Positions 24,078-36,635 of a stretch of 64,000 bases of DNA are shown here, one piece after another (the stretch's first letter is position 1; every line of letters starts with the position of its first letter). The stretch comes from Chrysaora quinquecirrha. Its lineage: Eukaryota > Cnidaria > Scyphozoa > Semaeostomeae > Pelagiidae. Made by a program: the position numbers and the translations under genes. A model generated the notes under the pieces. That model saw only the letters and a program-made list of their open reading frames with translations. It did not search any database and was not told the origin of the DNA. The stretch lies in the NCBI GenBank assembly GCA_014526335.1, contig JACTAT010000061.1:597098-661097 (forward strand), read 5' to 3'.

Positions 24078-24301
24078 ATGATAATACCGATAACAGGTTG
24101 ACCATAATGCAAACGAAAATTAAAAATGTCGTCCTATGGCTTAAAACGACACTTGTTTGTGAGAGAAAGGGGACCTCTAATTTTTTACATAATTCAATCT
24201 ACAATAACGTGAAAATTGTTTTAGAAAGGTTTCATACAATTTGTCCCATATTTCTTATATTTCTTACATTACAATTACAATTAACAATTCACATTAACAT
24301 T

Positions 24302-24645
24302 TTATTTATACAACTGGCGAATCAAAGAAGCAGTATCTTTATCGTTGACAACAGATCGAAGCAAAATCTTCGCTCTTCTCGACTTTGCAAGTTTCTCGTA
24401 AAACTCTGATGGCAGGTCGGCCTCGATGCCCATAGCAATCACTAACGAGGCTATACGTTTCCTCTCGGCCGCCCGGCGTTGCAGGTACACCTCACTGTCG
24501 CTTACTGTTGTCCCACGGCGCTGGTTCGATACGAAGTCTTTCTCTTTTCGGTGCCCATCGTTGCAAGCATGTACTCAATCTCGATCATTTCGTCTTCATA
24601 CGATTCTTGTTTTTCAGTTTTCGTCTTACGCTCCATGTTCAACCT
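24302..24645 (-). CDS. Small charged protein candidate, frameshifted or spliced
   Basis: On the minus strand an AG acceptor-like site (ttgcag|agg) precedes an ATG at about 24637. The first frame (MERKTKTEKQESYEDEMIEI...) ends in VGQQ-stop at 24502. The second frame continues TVSDSEVYLQRRAAERKRIA to ...SLIRQLYK-stop at 24302. One added G in the GGG near 24512 would join them into a protein of about 110 residues, rich in Lys, Arg and Glu, probably helical. A donor-like CA|GTAAGC lies at the join, so splicing is an alternative. No family was recognised; a transposon-associated ORF is possible. Confidence 0.4.
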
Positions 24646-24719
24646 CTGCAAAAAATAATTCAATACTATTGTTAATCTTTTCCCTGAAACGCCTGGCAAA
24701 TCTATGAGTCTAAACTTGG

Positions 24720-27700
24720 AGGGGATAAGGTTTGTCTGAATGTCCTAACACAGCGATGTCAACAGTATAACCATGGTATAACTGCAGTCCTTAGCTTTGA
24801 CTTCATACCCCTACTTTCGACCCTGTGCTTGCTAGAACAGCGTTTTCAAGTGCCCTTATAACAGCCCGTCCAAGCTTTAGATTTCATCACTCCAGGAAGG
24901 TGCATGACCTGACCAGGCGTTCAGATATTACACCACGCGTTTCACAAAGAATCATTCTAACTCTTCTCTCGCCAGTATCGTCCTCCAGCAAATGTTGAGT
25001 CAGTGCGAGTTATAAGGTTTCATTGAGCTAAGCACTAAAAGCGTTTGAAACAAGATTTCTCCGCGCTCCCCTGACCACCTTGGATGGCCCCATCACGTTT
25101 GGCTACTGCGTGAATTTGAAGCAAAAGTTGCTTCTCCACCTCTCCTGATGCGACCAATCGAGGTTGTTGCACGCGGAGTCGATTTCCTTCTCAAGATGTC
25201 CGCAGTCTGTTGCACTGACTCAGACCTCTTTGAAAAGGTCTATTAACGTACAATTTGCTATACGTTATCTCCCCTCCTGTCTATAGCTTACAGTTCCTAA
25301 GCTTAGCAATCGCGTCATTCTGAATAACCGTATTTACAAGGAAATTTGTTCTACAGTTTCCTTGGAAATTAATCTTTTGCGTTTGAACACTTACAGGTCT
25401 TAGTATAAACAGACACTGCAAAATTATTCAATGTAGAAGATATATTTAGAATTCTAATCCTTTCAATATAATTTTTATTATCAACCAACAGGTTTCGTTC
25501 CTCAAACAATGAAAAAATATCAGTGTATCGGTTGCAGCTGTGCATATGAATTCAGAACCCTTATGAGATTATAGTTTCTTCAGTACGTTTTTCTTTCAAA
25601 AGCGTTTCATCTGTAGAAGCGCTTATTTCATCAAGTAGGCTCTTTGGAAGCGTGGGGCTCTAATATTCGTCAGCATAGTTTTCGGCAAAGAGAGCTACCA
25701 CCCCGCGGATCCAAGCAACAACCTAGCCCCCTTTCCTCTAATTTGGTCTTGCTTGGACCTCCAAACCCCTTACCTATTCATTCCAACCCTTCAAGCACGG
25801 GAGATCGGGAGCAAATGGACATTGAAGCGTTAAAGAAATTCCTTGGAGCACAAGGTTCGTTTTGACGGGAGCAATGGAGCATGATACTTTTTAGAGGGGA
25901 TCAAGGGAGCAGCCCCATATCAGAGCCTCTTCTCATCATTGATCAAATCTCCACTACAAGTTTTGTTTGTAAAACACTTGGCTCCGATTTCAGCATGCCT
26001 CCTGCTTGAAACGAAATTTTCACCAACTTATCATCTCCTACCCTTCTCAAAAACATGTTTGAAGTGCGTTTCCGGGCAAGGGCTCAAGAAGTTTCGGAGA
26101 TAGCTAAAAATTTTGACCAAAATTTAAGCCTGTTTCTTTTAAAAATTGTTCTTATTGAAAAACGTGTGAGCGAAAGTTTTCGCGCGAAGGGAGTAATTCG
26201 TATACCCTGATATCCACACAGTAGTGTATCTGCTGTCAGTCATTTCGTTGCTGTGAACAACGAAAAGAAGAAATGAACACATAAGGAGATGTGCTATTTG
26301 CAATACGCGATGCTCGAAGACAAGCGCCCGAAAAGCCGTTTATTAAAACAGTATTTTGATACTTGTTTTCAGTGTTTTGACAGCTTTCGTCGAAAAAATT
26401 AGACCCCTACTACAAGTAAACAAATGTACACCAGTAAACAGCTTATTGAGGTAAACATCGCCCACTAGATGCTTTACTGAGTAAACAAGTGTCGCTCTAG
26501 TTGCAAACAAAATTCTCTGATTTGCAAGATGGTGCTATAGTGCCACTAGAAAAGACATGTACCAAACCAAAAAATCTCTGCATGACAAAATAAAGCAAAT
26601 TTAAAAATTACATTTTTACTGTCTTTCTGATTTGTGTAGATCTTATACTTGCCTTATTCAGGAATTTGAAATTATCTGTCGACGCGAAATCTTGTTCTTG
26701 AACTTGATCGTGCTGGTCGTTTTTGGTAGGCTGTCTCCTTTGTGACTTTCTGCGTTTGGGTTGAAAAGAGCAAGCCTGAAAACTGTGTTGAAAACGCTTA
26801 TGAATGTTTACAAATTCAGAAGTTCCAATTTCTTGACCGTCTGCTGAAAGAATTCTACTTTAATAAACTGATTATGCGTTATGATGCATATGAGCGTTTC
26901 TCGCCAAGTTCCTTCTGTGATTCTTTAAATAATTAATTGGTAACCAGCAGAACAGGTATTTAGAAAACAATGAAAAAATCTTAAGATCTGAGCATCCGTG
27001 GCGGTTCAGGTTGTAAACTGCAATCGAAATTGCTCATTCACCACAAGATAAGCAATTGAGTTTTGATCTATGAATTGTTGTTCTTCTTCTTCGATCTCAT
27101 GAAATATTAAGACCTATAGCACATGTAAATAGAAGTCTCTGCCTGTTTACACAAAGACCTTAAACTTTGTGGGTTCACAGTCTGAGAAAACGGAACATGA
27201 AGGAACATGACGGAAAGGAAACGGAAAGGTTTTGTACGACTAGACTCGAACCCACGACCCCGAGTTCAATCGGCTCAATCCATTTGTACCTAACAACCAC
27301 CAACAACCACCTCTGACTTCGCGGGTCAAAGTCATCAACTGTTAGGCCTACAACACGACTTTTGGGAGACAGTAAGTGGAAAAACGTTAGCTAAAGAACT
27401 TCAACATGCAAAACAAACAATTTCCTAACAACAAGAAAGCGTATAAGCTTGGTTGTTTGACTTCTTAGTTGCTTACAGTAATTCAATTGAGCCCTCAAGT
27501 TGCTTAATGTTAATATTAAAAAAAGTGTAGCCGCATGTGATGTCGGAGCTCAGTAAGGTCGTAGGTCGGGGCTCGAACCCAAGCAAAGGATAAACCAGGC
27601 TTATGTCGACCTACGATACGATAAACTGACACCAACTGGTTGTGACTACTAATTTATTTCAGCATGTCCATAACTAGTTTGAACTGATAGGATACAGTGT

Positions 27701-28410
27701 TGATCACGGTGGCAAAAGCGCTCAGGTCGAATGCTACTGACGGGAATCAGGTGTCAACCAGTCGCAGAACGCGCAGAAATAGAACATGCCACGCTCTCTG
27801 GAACTGTGCACCGACTAGTTGCCGTCAAAAAGAACGAGAGACCGCCAGGGCGCTTACGTCTACAAGTCAGTTGGAAAAGTAATTAGTTCCAAGAAATTGC
27901 AGATGCAGCCGGTCAACTAGCCTGGCTATAGTGTCACAGCCAGAGACACGAACAAAGTCTCATTAGCTTATCAACTTTCATATTCTACCTTTGAGACCCA
28001 AGCAACTGGTCACAAATACACCATTTTTACAGCTTCCTCTTTCCTTTACCACTACTCTGTGACGTCACGTTGTTCATTGGAGATTGCTCATTTTTTTGTG
28101 GCATAACTGAGGAGATGCAATGCAGCATGCAAGATAAATGGGTGGGTTTTTCCCGCGACCTTCATCCCTGTATACTTTTACTTGCTTTAAATGGCTTGGT
28201 TTGTTCCATGGCATGAAGCGGTACTTGTTGAAAATGGAATGGAATGAACTAATATACTATACTGTATTACTGTATGTATGAAATCCACAGATCAAAACAA
28301 GGATTTGAAAATTGACGAGCAATGAGGACTTGAACACTTGAACAGTATTCGAGTCCTTATTGTCTCACTCTGATGAGGAGACAAATGGCCTAGCCAGAAA
28401 CAACTTTGCA
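24720..28410. other. Gene-poor stretch
   Basis: No supported exon on either strand. It holds a partial family-F MITE (27300-27530) and a block around 27540-27600 (GGTCGGGGCTCGAACCCAAG) resembling pieces near 20050 and 51990-52080. Short ORFs (25644, 26742, 27697) lack splice or motif support. A weakly protein-like frame at 26742-26936 is noted but not called. Confidence 0.5.
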
Positions 28411-28413
28411 AAT

Positions 28414-31334
28414 AGACCAGGCGGTGAAGGGGGGCTATCGTCCCCCAAGGGCGAAATAAACGAGACCACTTTAGTTTGGTCAATTTGGGGGCGCTGATTC
28501 CGAATATGAATGTTATACGGGCAATTTCCGGGAACTTCGGCCTCGTTTCGGCATTCGAAGTTCCGTTTGCGACGTTTGGCCACAGCAAACTCCTAAGGCA
28601 TAGCGTGGTATAATGTAATGTACAAAGCTTGACTCCCGTGATACAGATTTTGTTTGAATGGGTCCTTAATACAGCAGAAAAGTTATTTTTGACTACTGAG
28701 GCATGAATGCCACATCAGAGCCTCGTTTCCGTGCTCGAAATCAGAATCATGAAGTCGTTTGTAGAATTTTAAGGGGATATTGTCGCAAACCATAACGCTC
28801 TACGCTAAATTTATTGTAAGCTTGCTTACGGCTTACTCGCCTATACCTAGCATAGTTACGTCGGGCCAGAACTTAACTATTAATACATAAAAATAGTCAA
28901 ATAAGATAAATTAAAAGAAATCGTCGTCAAGATATTCCGCAAAATCGTCCTCTACAGCAGATTCCCCCCCCCCCTTCTATAGTTTCGTTCTCTTTATGAA
29001 AATCGATGAGAAGCTCCGTGGCATCTTCGGGATGGCAAAGATCGCTCCATATAACAAGTCTATACTCGTCCTAACCGCGATCTACAGCATCGTCAAGATT
29101 AAGCATCGAGGAATTCGCCTTTCGAAAAATAAAGGCAACGTAATTTGCCTGCATTAGATGCAACTGCAGGTTGGCCTTGCAGGATAGTAAGACGCCAAGA
29201 TCAAGAATTTTCCCTTCCTTTTCATCTGTGTGGTAGCGTAGAAGTTGTAATATCGATTATCTTTTTATTTCTGTCAGTTCCATTGTCGACAAGGACTTGA
29301 ACACCCACAAAATTATGTGCCAAGAAAAGAACCAGAATATCTATACCACGTGATGGCGACTAATCTGGAAAGGGTTTTAACTAGCTCCAATCTATTCCTC
29401 TAAGCACAACTGATGATGCAGTACGAAAGACTGTAAAGAGCAAGTTTTATGGTGTCTCTATGAAAGGACCCAAAATTTTGAGTAAGGAGGACTTTCCAAG
29501 TAAGCAGACGTTGAGCACATACTCTTTTTTGAATTTGGCTGCCGCAAGCTTGGCTGGAAGTTCTGGTACAGTAGGAAATAGGCGGCAAAGATTGTTGAAT
29601 CCCTTCCTAAGCAATATACAACAATTTTCATATAGAATTGAGAGCATAAAAGGAGGAGAACGCGAGGCAAGGGGACAGAGTAAAAGGTATTTTCTTGCCA
29701 GTCCTGTCATAAAAGTTCAGTTTATGGTTTCAATGAGTTAGAAAAATAGAGAAAACAAGGAGGCACTCTTTAACCTTATAGAAAAAGCAATCGACGAGGG
29801 AAAAGAAGATCTTAGCAACGTAGTCCTACTGTTTTCAAATAAGCCTCAATACAAGAAGATTACTGCTGAAGAAACTTCGATATAGGATGGGCTGGTAAGT
29901 AATCACGAAGAAGCCGAAACTAAATTGATTGCTTTAGTCAGAGTCAGGAAAAAGTTACGGTCACACGGTCATTGACCGGAGGAAGGTCAGTTAGAACAAA
30001 GGAAAATCTTTTGCCACACCCAAAACACGCCTGTTTTTCATTGTTTAGTGAGGAAGGTTTTCAGCTACTTGTATTTTGTCTGGAGGAAGGGTGAACACTT
30101 TTTTGGAGTCTGGCTTTAGTTCAAGCTTCAGGTGATATAGATATTCTGGTTATATTCTTGGCACATAAATTTGGGGGTGTTCAAGTCCTTATCGCCAATG
30201 GAATTGACAAAAATAGAAAGATAATCGACATTACAACTTCTACGCTACCACCAAGATGAGTGAAAGAAAGCAATCATCGGAATGCACGCCTTCTCTGGTA
30301 GCGCTTATGTATCAAGTTTTTTTGGAAAGAGGAGGACAGTCGTCTGGAAACAATACTGGAGCGAGCTGACTACGTTGACATGTTTTGCTAGTTAGGCAAC
30401 ATGGCATATCCTTCCAATCAACTCTGCCAACAGATAGAGAGATGGCTATGTTTGTAGATTATATGGCAACCAAAGATTCGAGTCAGTTGATGACCTACAA
30501 TACAAGCTGTTTGTTGTTGAAAAGTTTGAAAAGGAAGGGAAAATTCTTGATCTTGGCGTCTTACTATCCTGCAAGGCCAACCTGCAGTTGCATCTAATGC
30601 AGGCAAATTACGTTGCCTTTATTTTTCGAAAGGCGAATTCCTCGATGCTTAATCTTGACGATGCTGTACATCGCGGTTAGGACGAGTATAGACGTGTTAT
30701 ATGGAGCGATCTTTGCTATCCCGAAGATGCCACGGAGCTTCTCATCGATTTTCATAAAGAGAACGAAACTATAGAAGGGGGGGAATCTGCTGTAGAGGAC
30801 GATTTTGCGGAATATCTTGACGACGATTTCTTTTAATTTATCTTATTTGACTATTGTTATGTATTAATAGTTAAGTTCTGGCCCAACGTAGCTATGCTAG
30901 GTATAGGCGAGTAAGTCGTAAGCAAGCTTACAATAAATTTAGCGTAGAGCGTTATGGTTTGCGACAATATCCCCTTAAAATTCTACAAACGACTTCATGA
31001 TTCTGATTTCGAGCACGGAAACGAGGCTCTGCTGTGGCATTCATGCCTCAGTAGTCAAAAATAACTTTTCTGCTGTATTAAGGACCCATTCAAACAAAAT
31101 CTGTATCACGGGAGTCAAGCTTTGTACATTACATTATACCACGCTATGCCTTAGGAGTTTGCTGTGGCCAAACGTCGCAAACGGAACTTCGAATGCCGAA
31201 ACGAGGCCGAAGTTCCCGGAAATTGCCCGTATAACATTCATATTCGGAATCAGCGCCCCCAAATTGACCAAACTAAAGTGGTCTCGTTTATTTCGCCCTT
31301 GGGGGACGATAGCCCCCCTTCACCGCCTGGTCTA
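28414..31334. mobile_element. Large foldback transposon with broken ORF
   Basis: The left arm (28414-29345) and right arm (30134-31334) are highly similar inverted copies. Shared blocks include AGACCAGGCGGTGAAGGGGG, TTAAGGGGATATTGTCGCAA, CGGCATTCGAAGTTCCG and TTGCCTGCATTAGATGCAAC. The right arm keeps about 270 bp (30260-30530) missing on the left. The plus-strand frame of the right arm encodes a decayed protein with a DID-ILVIFLAHKFGGVQVL block, ANLQLHLMQANYVAFIF and an acidic end AEYLDDDFF-stop near 30836, broken by stops. This resembles transposon-associated ORFs common in cnidarian genomes (recollection, not search). A repeat-E copy is inserted at 29943-30112, and a third fragment lies at 46260-46675. 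Confidence 0.75.
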
Positions 31335-31336
31335 AA

Positions 31337-31439
31337 ATGGCGTTTGCCGCAAGTGCGACAATGGTTGCAACAAAACTTTACATCGCTGTTGCCACACATT
31401 TTATGGTCAGCAATGAACTGTTTTCAGTTTCAGTCCGTG
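31337..31439 (+). CDS. Possible first exon of PIG-X
   Basis: ATG at 31337 (MAFAASATMVATKLYIAVAT...) ends at a GT donor after 31439 in phase 1. This joins in frame only if exon 2 begins at 31789 (gag|CTC), not at the stronger acceptor before 31781. It would give a weak signal-peptide-like start. It begins 3 bp after the foldback transposon. Uncertain. Confidence 0.3.
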
Positions 31440-31780
31440 GTAGGTATCAAATTGATTATTATCATTTAAATTCGTTTGTCATTATTGCTTTTCGAACCAC
31501 AAACAGGTCCATCATGAAATTAATGATGTTATGCGTCCTTCTTTATAGGGGCTAAAGCTGAGATTTTTAGGCCCACTCATGTCATGAAAAATGATTATTG
31601 ACCAGGGTTGATAAGTAATCAATACTCTAGTGTCTCTAAACTAAGAAAAAACAGTCGAACTACGAAAGACCAAACATTTGAAGGACCTTTAAAAAAAGGC
31701 ACTTAATACCTCCTCCTCTTCTCTCAACCATTTCACCCTATGCATTCTAATGAGCATTGAATTTTTGTGATCCATTTTAG

Positions 31781-34700
31781 CATTGGAGCTCAATGCATCA
31801 TTGCAAGGTACTCTAACAGGCAATGGGTTTCACAGGTTTTTGCTAATATCACTTACCTACTATCTAGTATTTCAGTTGACAATTCAAGTCCTGTCAAACC
31901 TAAATTTCCTTGGAATGTGACAGATACAAGGCTAAAAAGATGTTATGTTTTTAACAGAACCCTCAAGTATGTTGGAGAAACAACTATGCCAGTTGCTACT
32001 GAATCATGTAGAATAGTCATTCAACAACTGATTTCAGACAACCTTTATGTTGACTTGGATGAAGTGAAAAACAAAGAGAGGTTCAATGGACCAAAGGTAA
32101 CATTTAGGAAATTGATTTTTATAATATGGTTGATTTATATGATTGATTTATGAGTGCTATTTATAAACCTTGATTGGTCCTACTGGCAGAAAATAGCTGT
32201 ATCCATCTAGCAAGCTGCCTAATCAAAGATTTTCTATTTGATCTAAATTTAATTTGACACAGTGGATTGAAAGCTGTTTGGCACTATTTTGGTCGTGGTC
32301 TCTAACTCACGTGATTGATGACGTCATTTTCCCAGTTCAAAACATCAAAATCAACATTTTCTCATTTCAATATCATTCGTTAGGAAATGAAGTGCTGAGA
32401 AAAACATTCTAAAACAACTTGGTTATCACACGCACTTTCTTTGTATTAGATCCTGTAAAAGTTGCTGAAAAGTGGTTGTTGAGTTCCGATTTGAGAAAAT
32501 TATCTGGTCATATATTGTCTACCCCTTTAAAAGTTATTATCAACTGTAACTTTCTTGTTTAATTGCAGATAATTGCAGATCATCCGTTTGACACAGAAGC
32601 ACCATCTTTTGAATCAGAGGCACAAACTGTGATGATTTACCCCTCACATTTTAAACATCAGAGGTAAGTATTCAACAAGATCACCTTGAGTCATTTGCAT
32701 TGCAACTGAAATTGGAGGCTTCTGATTCAGCGTTTTGGAAAATTGAGGTTCAGAAAATCGAGGTTTGGATAATCAAGGTTCGGATAATCGAGGTTCGGAT
32801 AATCAAGGTTCGGATAATCGAGGTTCAGATAATCGAGGTTCAGATAATCCAGGTTTGGATAATTGAGGTTCGGATAATCAAGGCTCGGATAATCGAGGTT
32901 CGGGTAATCGAGGTTCGGATAATCGAGGTTCGGATAATCGAGGCTTGGATAATCGAGGTTTGGATAATCGAGTTCGGATAATCGAGGTTCGGATAATCGA
33001 GGTTCGGATAATCGAGGTTCGGATAATCGAGGTTCGGATAATCGAGGATAATTGAGGTTCGGATAATCGAGGTTCGGATAATCGAGGTTCGGATAATCGA
33101 GGTTCGGATAATCGAGGTTCGGATAATCGAGGTTCGGATAATCGAGGTTCAGATAATCGAGGTTTGGATAATCAAGGTTGGGATAATCGAGGTTGGGATA
33201 ATCGAGGTTCGGATAATCGAGGTTCGGATAATCGAGGTTCGGATAATCGAGGTTCGGATAATCGAGGTTCAGATAATCAAGGTTCGGATAATCTAGGTTC
33301 AGATAATCGAGGTTCGGATAATTGAGGTTCGGATAATCAAGGTTCGGATAATCGAGGTTCAGATAATTGAGGCTCGGATAATCGAGGTTCGGATAATCGA
33401 GGTTCGGATAATCGAGGTTCGGATAATCGAGGTTCGGATAATCGAGGTTCGGATAATCGAGGTTCGGATAATCGAGGTTCGGATAATCAAGGCTCGGATA
33501 ATCGAGGTTTGGATAATCGAGGTTCGGATAATCAAGGTTCGGATCATCGAGGTTCAGATAATCGAGGTTCGGATAATCGAGGTTCGGATAATCGAGGTTC
33601 AGATAATCGAGGTTCGGATAATCGAGGTTCGGATAATCGAGGATGTACTGTACTTGAAAAAATGCAGGGCTTTTCCCTTTCTTATTTTTCATTTCTGGTG
33701 AGATAGTTTTATTTGTCTTCCATTTTTTGTAAGTTTTAAACAAATAATTCCTTCCTGATCTTCCCCAGAAACTTTCCCCAAACTTTCCTTTGCGCAAACC
33801 ATAGTCGCATTGTTTTCTGGACTCTGATAGCCATTGATAGTTTGGAGGGTTCTACGAGGCTAAAATTATTCTTATTCTTTGTCATGCAGTAAATCTTGTT
33901 ATATTGCCATGATTATCTTTTCCTCAGGAGCTCCCTGTTGTTCAATTTAAGCCTTGGCATCCATGTCAGATATCAGCTGCCCACTGAAAGTGCTTCAAGA
34001 GCTATTGTTGAACTGGCAGCCCCAATTGTTTATCTTAATTGCGAGGAAGATCTTCAAGGTGCGATATTATTTGCATTTTACATTAGCTTTCTTATCTTTA
34101 TCACAACTATGCGACAAGAAATGATAGATATATCCATATCCCAAAAATGAGTTTAGAATGCATAAAAAATGGCTTTCAGTATTCTAGTATAAAAAGTTGG
34201 AATGAAATTTCAGTTGAGATTCGCTATCCGTATTAAAAAAAACGTTAAACATTTGCACAGAAAACACAACATTTGTTGAGCAATAATAATTCACGATGAC
34301 CACACCACTCTCTGGAAGATCAGTATCGCTTTATGTTTAGATTTCATATTTTATTAAGCTAATTAAGTATGTATTTTATTTTTCTATCTATCATTGTTGT
34401 AAAAGCTGAAGTGATATCGTTAGAATGAATAATAAAAAATCATTCGAGACTGATCAAAGGAGTTATACCATTTACCTGGTTTAAGACCCAGCATACACGA
34501 ACGGAACGGATCCAAGTGGATCCTTTCTCAAAAATGTCACAGTAGGCTTTTCATTTACACGTGAACACATGGATCCGTTCCGTTTTGGGAAGGGGGTCTT
34601 ATCTATTTTGGTACGCAAGGACAGCGGGTACATTTGGCTCCATCCAATTCCCGATCCGTTCCTGTTTAAACGCAATGGAATCGTACAAAAAAATAATTGC

Positions 34701-35628
34701 CATTGCACGATTCTTCTTTATAACTCAATAATCTTTTCGCAGGTTCTGAAACTATAATTGCTCCTTGTTTTGGCAAATGGCAGGATAATTGTCACTGGAT
34801 ACTAATTAAGAATATAAATATGGTACGTAAACGAATTGTAAATTCATATAACAGTTCTATGTATTTTTTATTTTCTTCCTTAAGTCTGCTTTGAATATGA
34901 ATTTGAGAGTCGCGAGATTGTCGCGCCATGGGGAAATTCATTCATACCATGATCATCGCAAAAGATCCTATACGCAGGTGAAAACCACTTGATCGTAGCA
35001 GACGCTTTTATCGAAACATCACCGACGAGGCTCACGTAGTCTTAGTCTTAAAATCGTCTTGATCTGAAAGTAGGAATGGTGGACTCAAGTTTCTCATTTT
35101 CTGCAATTCATTTGCAATCTGTTTGCATTATCTGCGTGATATCCTTCAGAGCTTGCTGTTAGCAAACCACGCTTTGTTCCGATTGTCGTGAGATTGTCGC
35201 TTGTCGCGCGATTATGAAATCATTCTTGCACGATCATAGCAAGATCTTTGGTGCAAATCGAAACCGTTTGTTCGTAGCAGACGAACCTGTTATTCGCCGA
35301 AACGTCGAAAAACCATAAAATTCAAGGATTTGCAAGGGATTTCCATGTAAGCAATAGGATCTCTAGCAAAGGTCCACGAGATTTTCAAGGAGTAAATGGG
35401 CCCTTGATTAGACCACGCTTACTGTGGTCTTTAAGTTTATTTCAGTAATGCAGGTGATTTTACTTGAAGTAACCTTGTATCCTATTCTTTCAACAGGAAT
35501 CACATGGATTTTCCTTTGAAGTCCCAACAGGTGACAAGAATAACACTTTTCCTGTTGTTGTAATCACATTATCAATTGCTATATTTTCATCACTGTTTAT
35601 CACTATTAAGACATTGGTAAATTTATAA
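31781..35628 (+). CDS. PIGX: PIG-X, GPI mannosyltransferase I stabilising subunit
   Basis: Exons 31781-32096, 32569-32663, 33928-34058, 34743-34822 and 35497-35628 have clean AG/GT borders and matching phases (0,2,1,0). Recognisable PIG-X/PBN1 features: CRIVIQQLISDNLYVDLDEV (human: ..I..GLYVDPYEL), DHPFDTEAPSFESEAQTVMI (human FDIEAPN...SEVLIY), then HVRYQLPTESAS (HCRYH-P), a Cys-containing APCFG/NCHW block (human APC..CQW) and VPTGDKNNTFPVVVITLSIA beginning a single C-terminal membrane segment, ending LVNL-stop. PIG-X sits in the ER membrane and stabilises PIG-M, which adds the first mannose to GPI anchors. The N-terminal exon and signal peptide are unresolved. It is convergent with the SOCS-box gene about 1 kb downstream. 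Confidence 0.88.
32740..33642. repeat. 15-bp minisatellite (GGATAATCGAGGTTC)n in PIG-X intron
   Basis: About 60 tandem copies with point variants (TTCAG, CTCGG, TTTGG, AATCAAGG). Period 15 keeps all frames open, which explains a 356-codon minus-strand ORF of NLDYP repeats and others. None is a gene. It occupies most of the intron between the exons ending 32663 and starting 33928. Confidence 0.97.
34480..34700. repeat. Inverted-repeat fragment around GGATCCGTTCCG
   Basis: ACGAACGGAACGGATCC near 34496 faces CATGGATCCGTTCCGTTTTG near 34567 and CCGATCCGTTCCTGTTTAAA near 34660. Similar TAGGAACGGGATCG occurs near 14637. Probably a decayed MITE in a PIG-X intron. Confidence 0.5.
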
Positions 35629-35739
35629 CTTCACGAGCTACTTAGATTAGAGGGAGTGTAGTTTATGCATTAAACATTGGGGTCATGATACACTTATGAC
35701 AGGATAGTGCAGAGGACTGTGTTCCTTGGACCAGGTTTT

Positions 35740-36310
35740 TTCTGAATCTCTACCATGGATGATCAATAATTTTAGAACTGTTTTTGAGTAGAGCAAAACT
35801 TTAAAATTGCGATAAACAGCGGAAACATTTTCGGGCATATTTAAAAGCTTTTTCCGTCTGACTCTTCTCAGAGTATGAACGTCAGAGACACACCGAAACA
35901 ATGAACTAAGGCCTAATTTATGTCCAGATGCAGCTCGAAATACACCAATCAGAAAGAGAAGCTGAATTTGCATTGTGTTTTAAACACCTATCAGCTGGTC
36001 GGATACAGCGGGAAGATCAATAGAATTGATTGAAGAGTTCAAGTGAAGAAAACGAACTCTTTCTGTCTATACAGAACCGGCCTTTTGACCCGTTTTCAAT
36101 TCAGCCAATTCAGCTTCTTTCCGATTGGTGCGTTTCGAGCCGCATCTGGGTATATATTCCGCCTTAGTTCATTGTTTCGGTCTGCTTCTGATGATGTTCA
36201 TACTCTGAGGAGTGTCAGATGAAAAAAGCTTTTAAGTATGCCCGAAAGTGTTTCCTGTTTATCGTAATTTTGGAGTTTTAGAACTGATCTGAGCCTGCGT
36301 TCAACACTCT
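35740..36310. repeat. Foldback element G between PIG-X and the SOCS-box gene
   Basis: The left part (AAAATTGCGATAAACAGC, TTTTCGGGCATA, AAAAGCTTTTTCCGTCTGAC, GCAGCTCGAAATACACCAAT) is mirrored by the right part (GTTTCGAGCCGCATCTGGGT, GTGTCAGATGAAAAAAGC, GCCCGAAAGTGTTTCCTGTT). Solo halves recur inside the LOG gene at 48850-49090 and, inverted, 49635-49835. Confidence 0.75.
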
Positions 36311-36635
36311 ACAAAAGACAAATAATAGTTTAAGGCTGCTGATTTCTGAATCCAAGCTTTTTTATGGATGCAAGACTGACCATTTTGATTTATAAGCAAA
36401 AGCAGTCAGGTAGATAAAGATTTTGTTCTTTTAGAATCTTGAACCCTTCATTCTCTAGAACCATTCATTTATTTAAAAGAAAATAAATAAAATCTTATTT
36501 CACATCATCCATTTTGTTATAGTTCTGTAAAAATTTGTTCTATAATAAAATTGTTTCAAAGATAAGGAATGATGTACAAAAATATAAATTTTTTGTTTGA
36601 ATAGGGAGTTTCTTATATAAGATGTTAATTAGTCA

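Noticed and set aside
26742..26936. 64-codon ORF with protein-like composition
   Set aside because: No recognisable family, splice context or neighbour support; mentioned only within the gene-poor stretch.
28292..28588. 98-codon minus-strand ORF, duplicated at 30997-31335
   Set aside because: Part of the inverted arms of the foldback transposon, with no independent gene evidence.
32727..33797. 356-codon minus-strand ORF of NLDYP repeats
   Set aside because: It is the 15-bp minisatellite in a PIG-X intron read in frame; the period divisible by three keeps all frames open.
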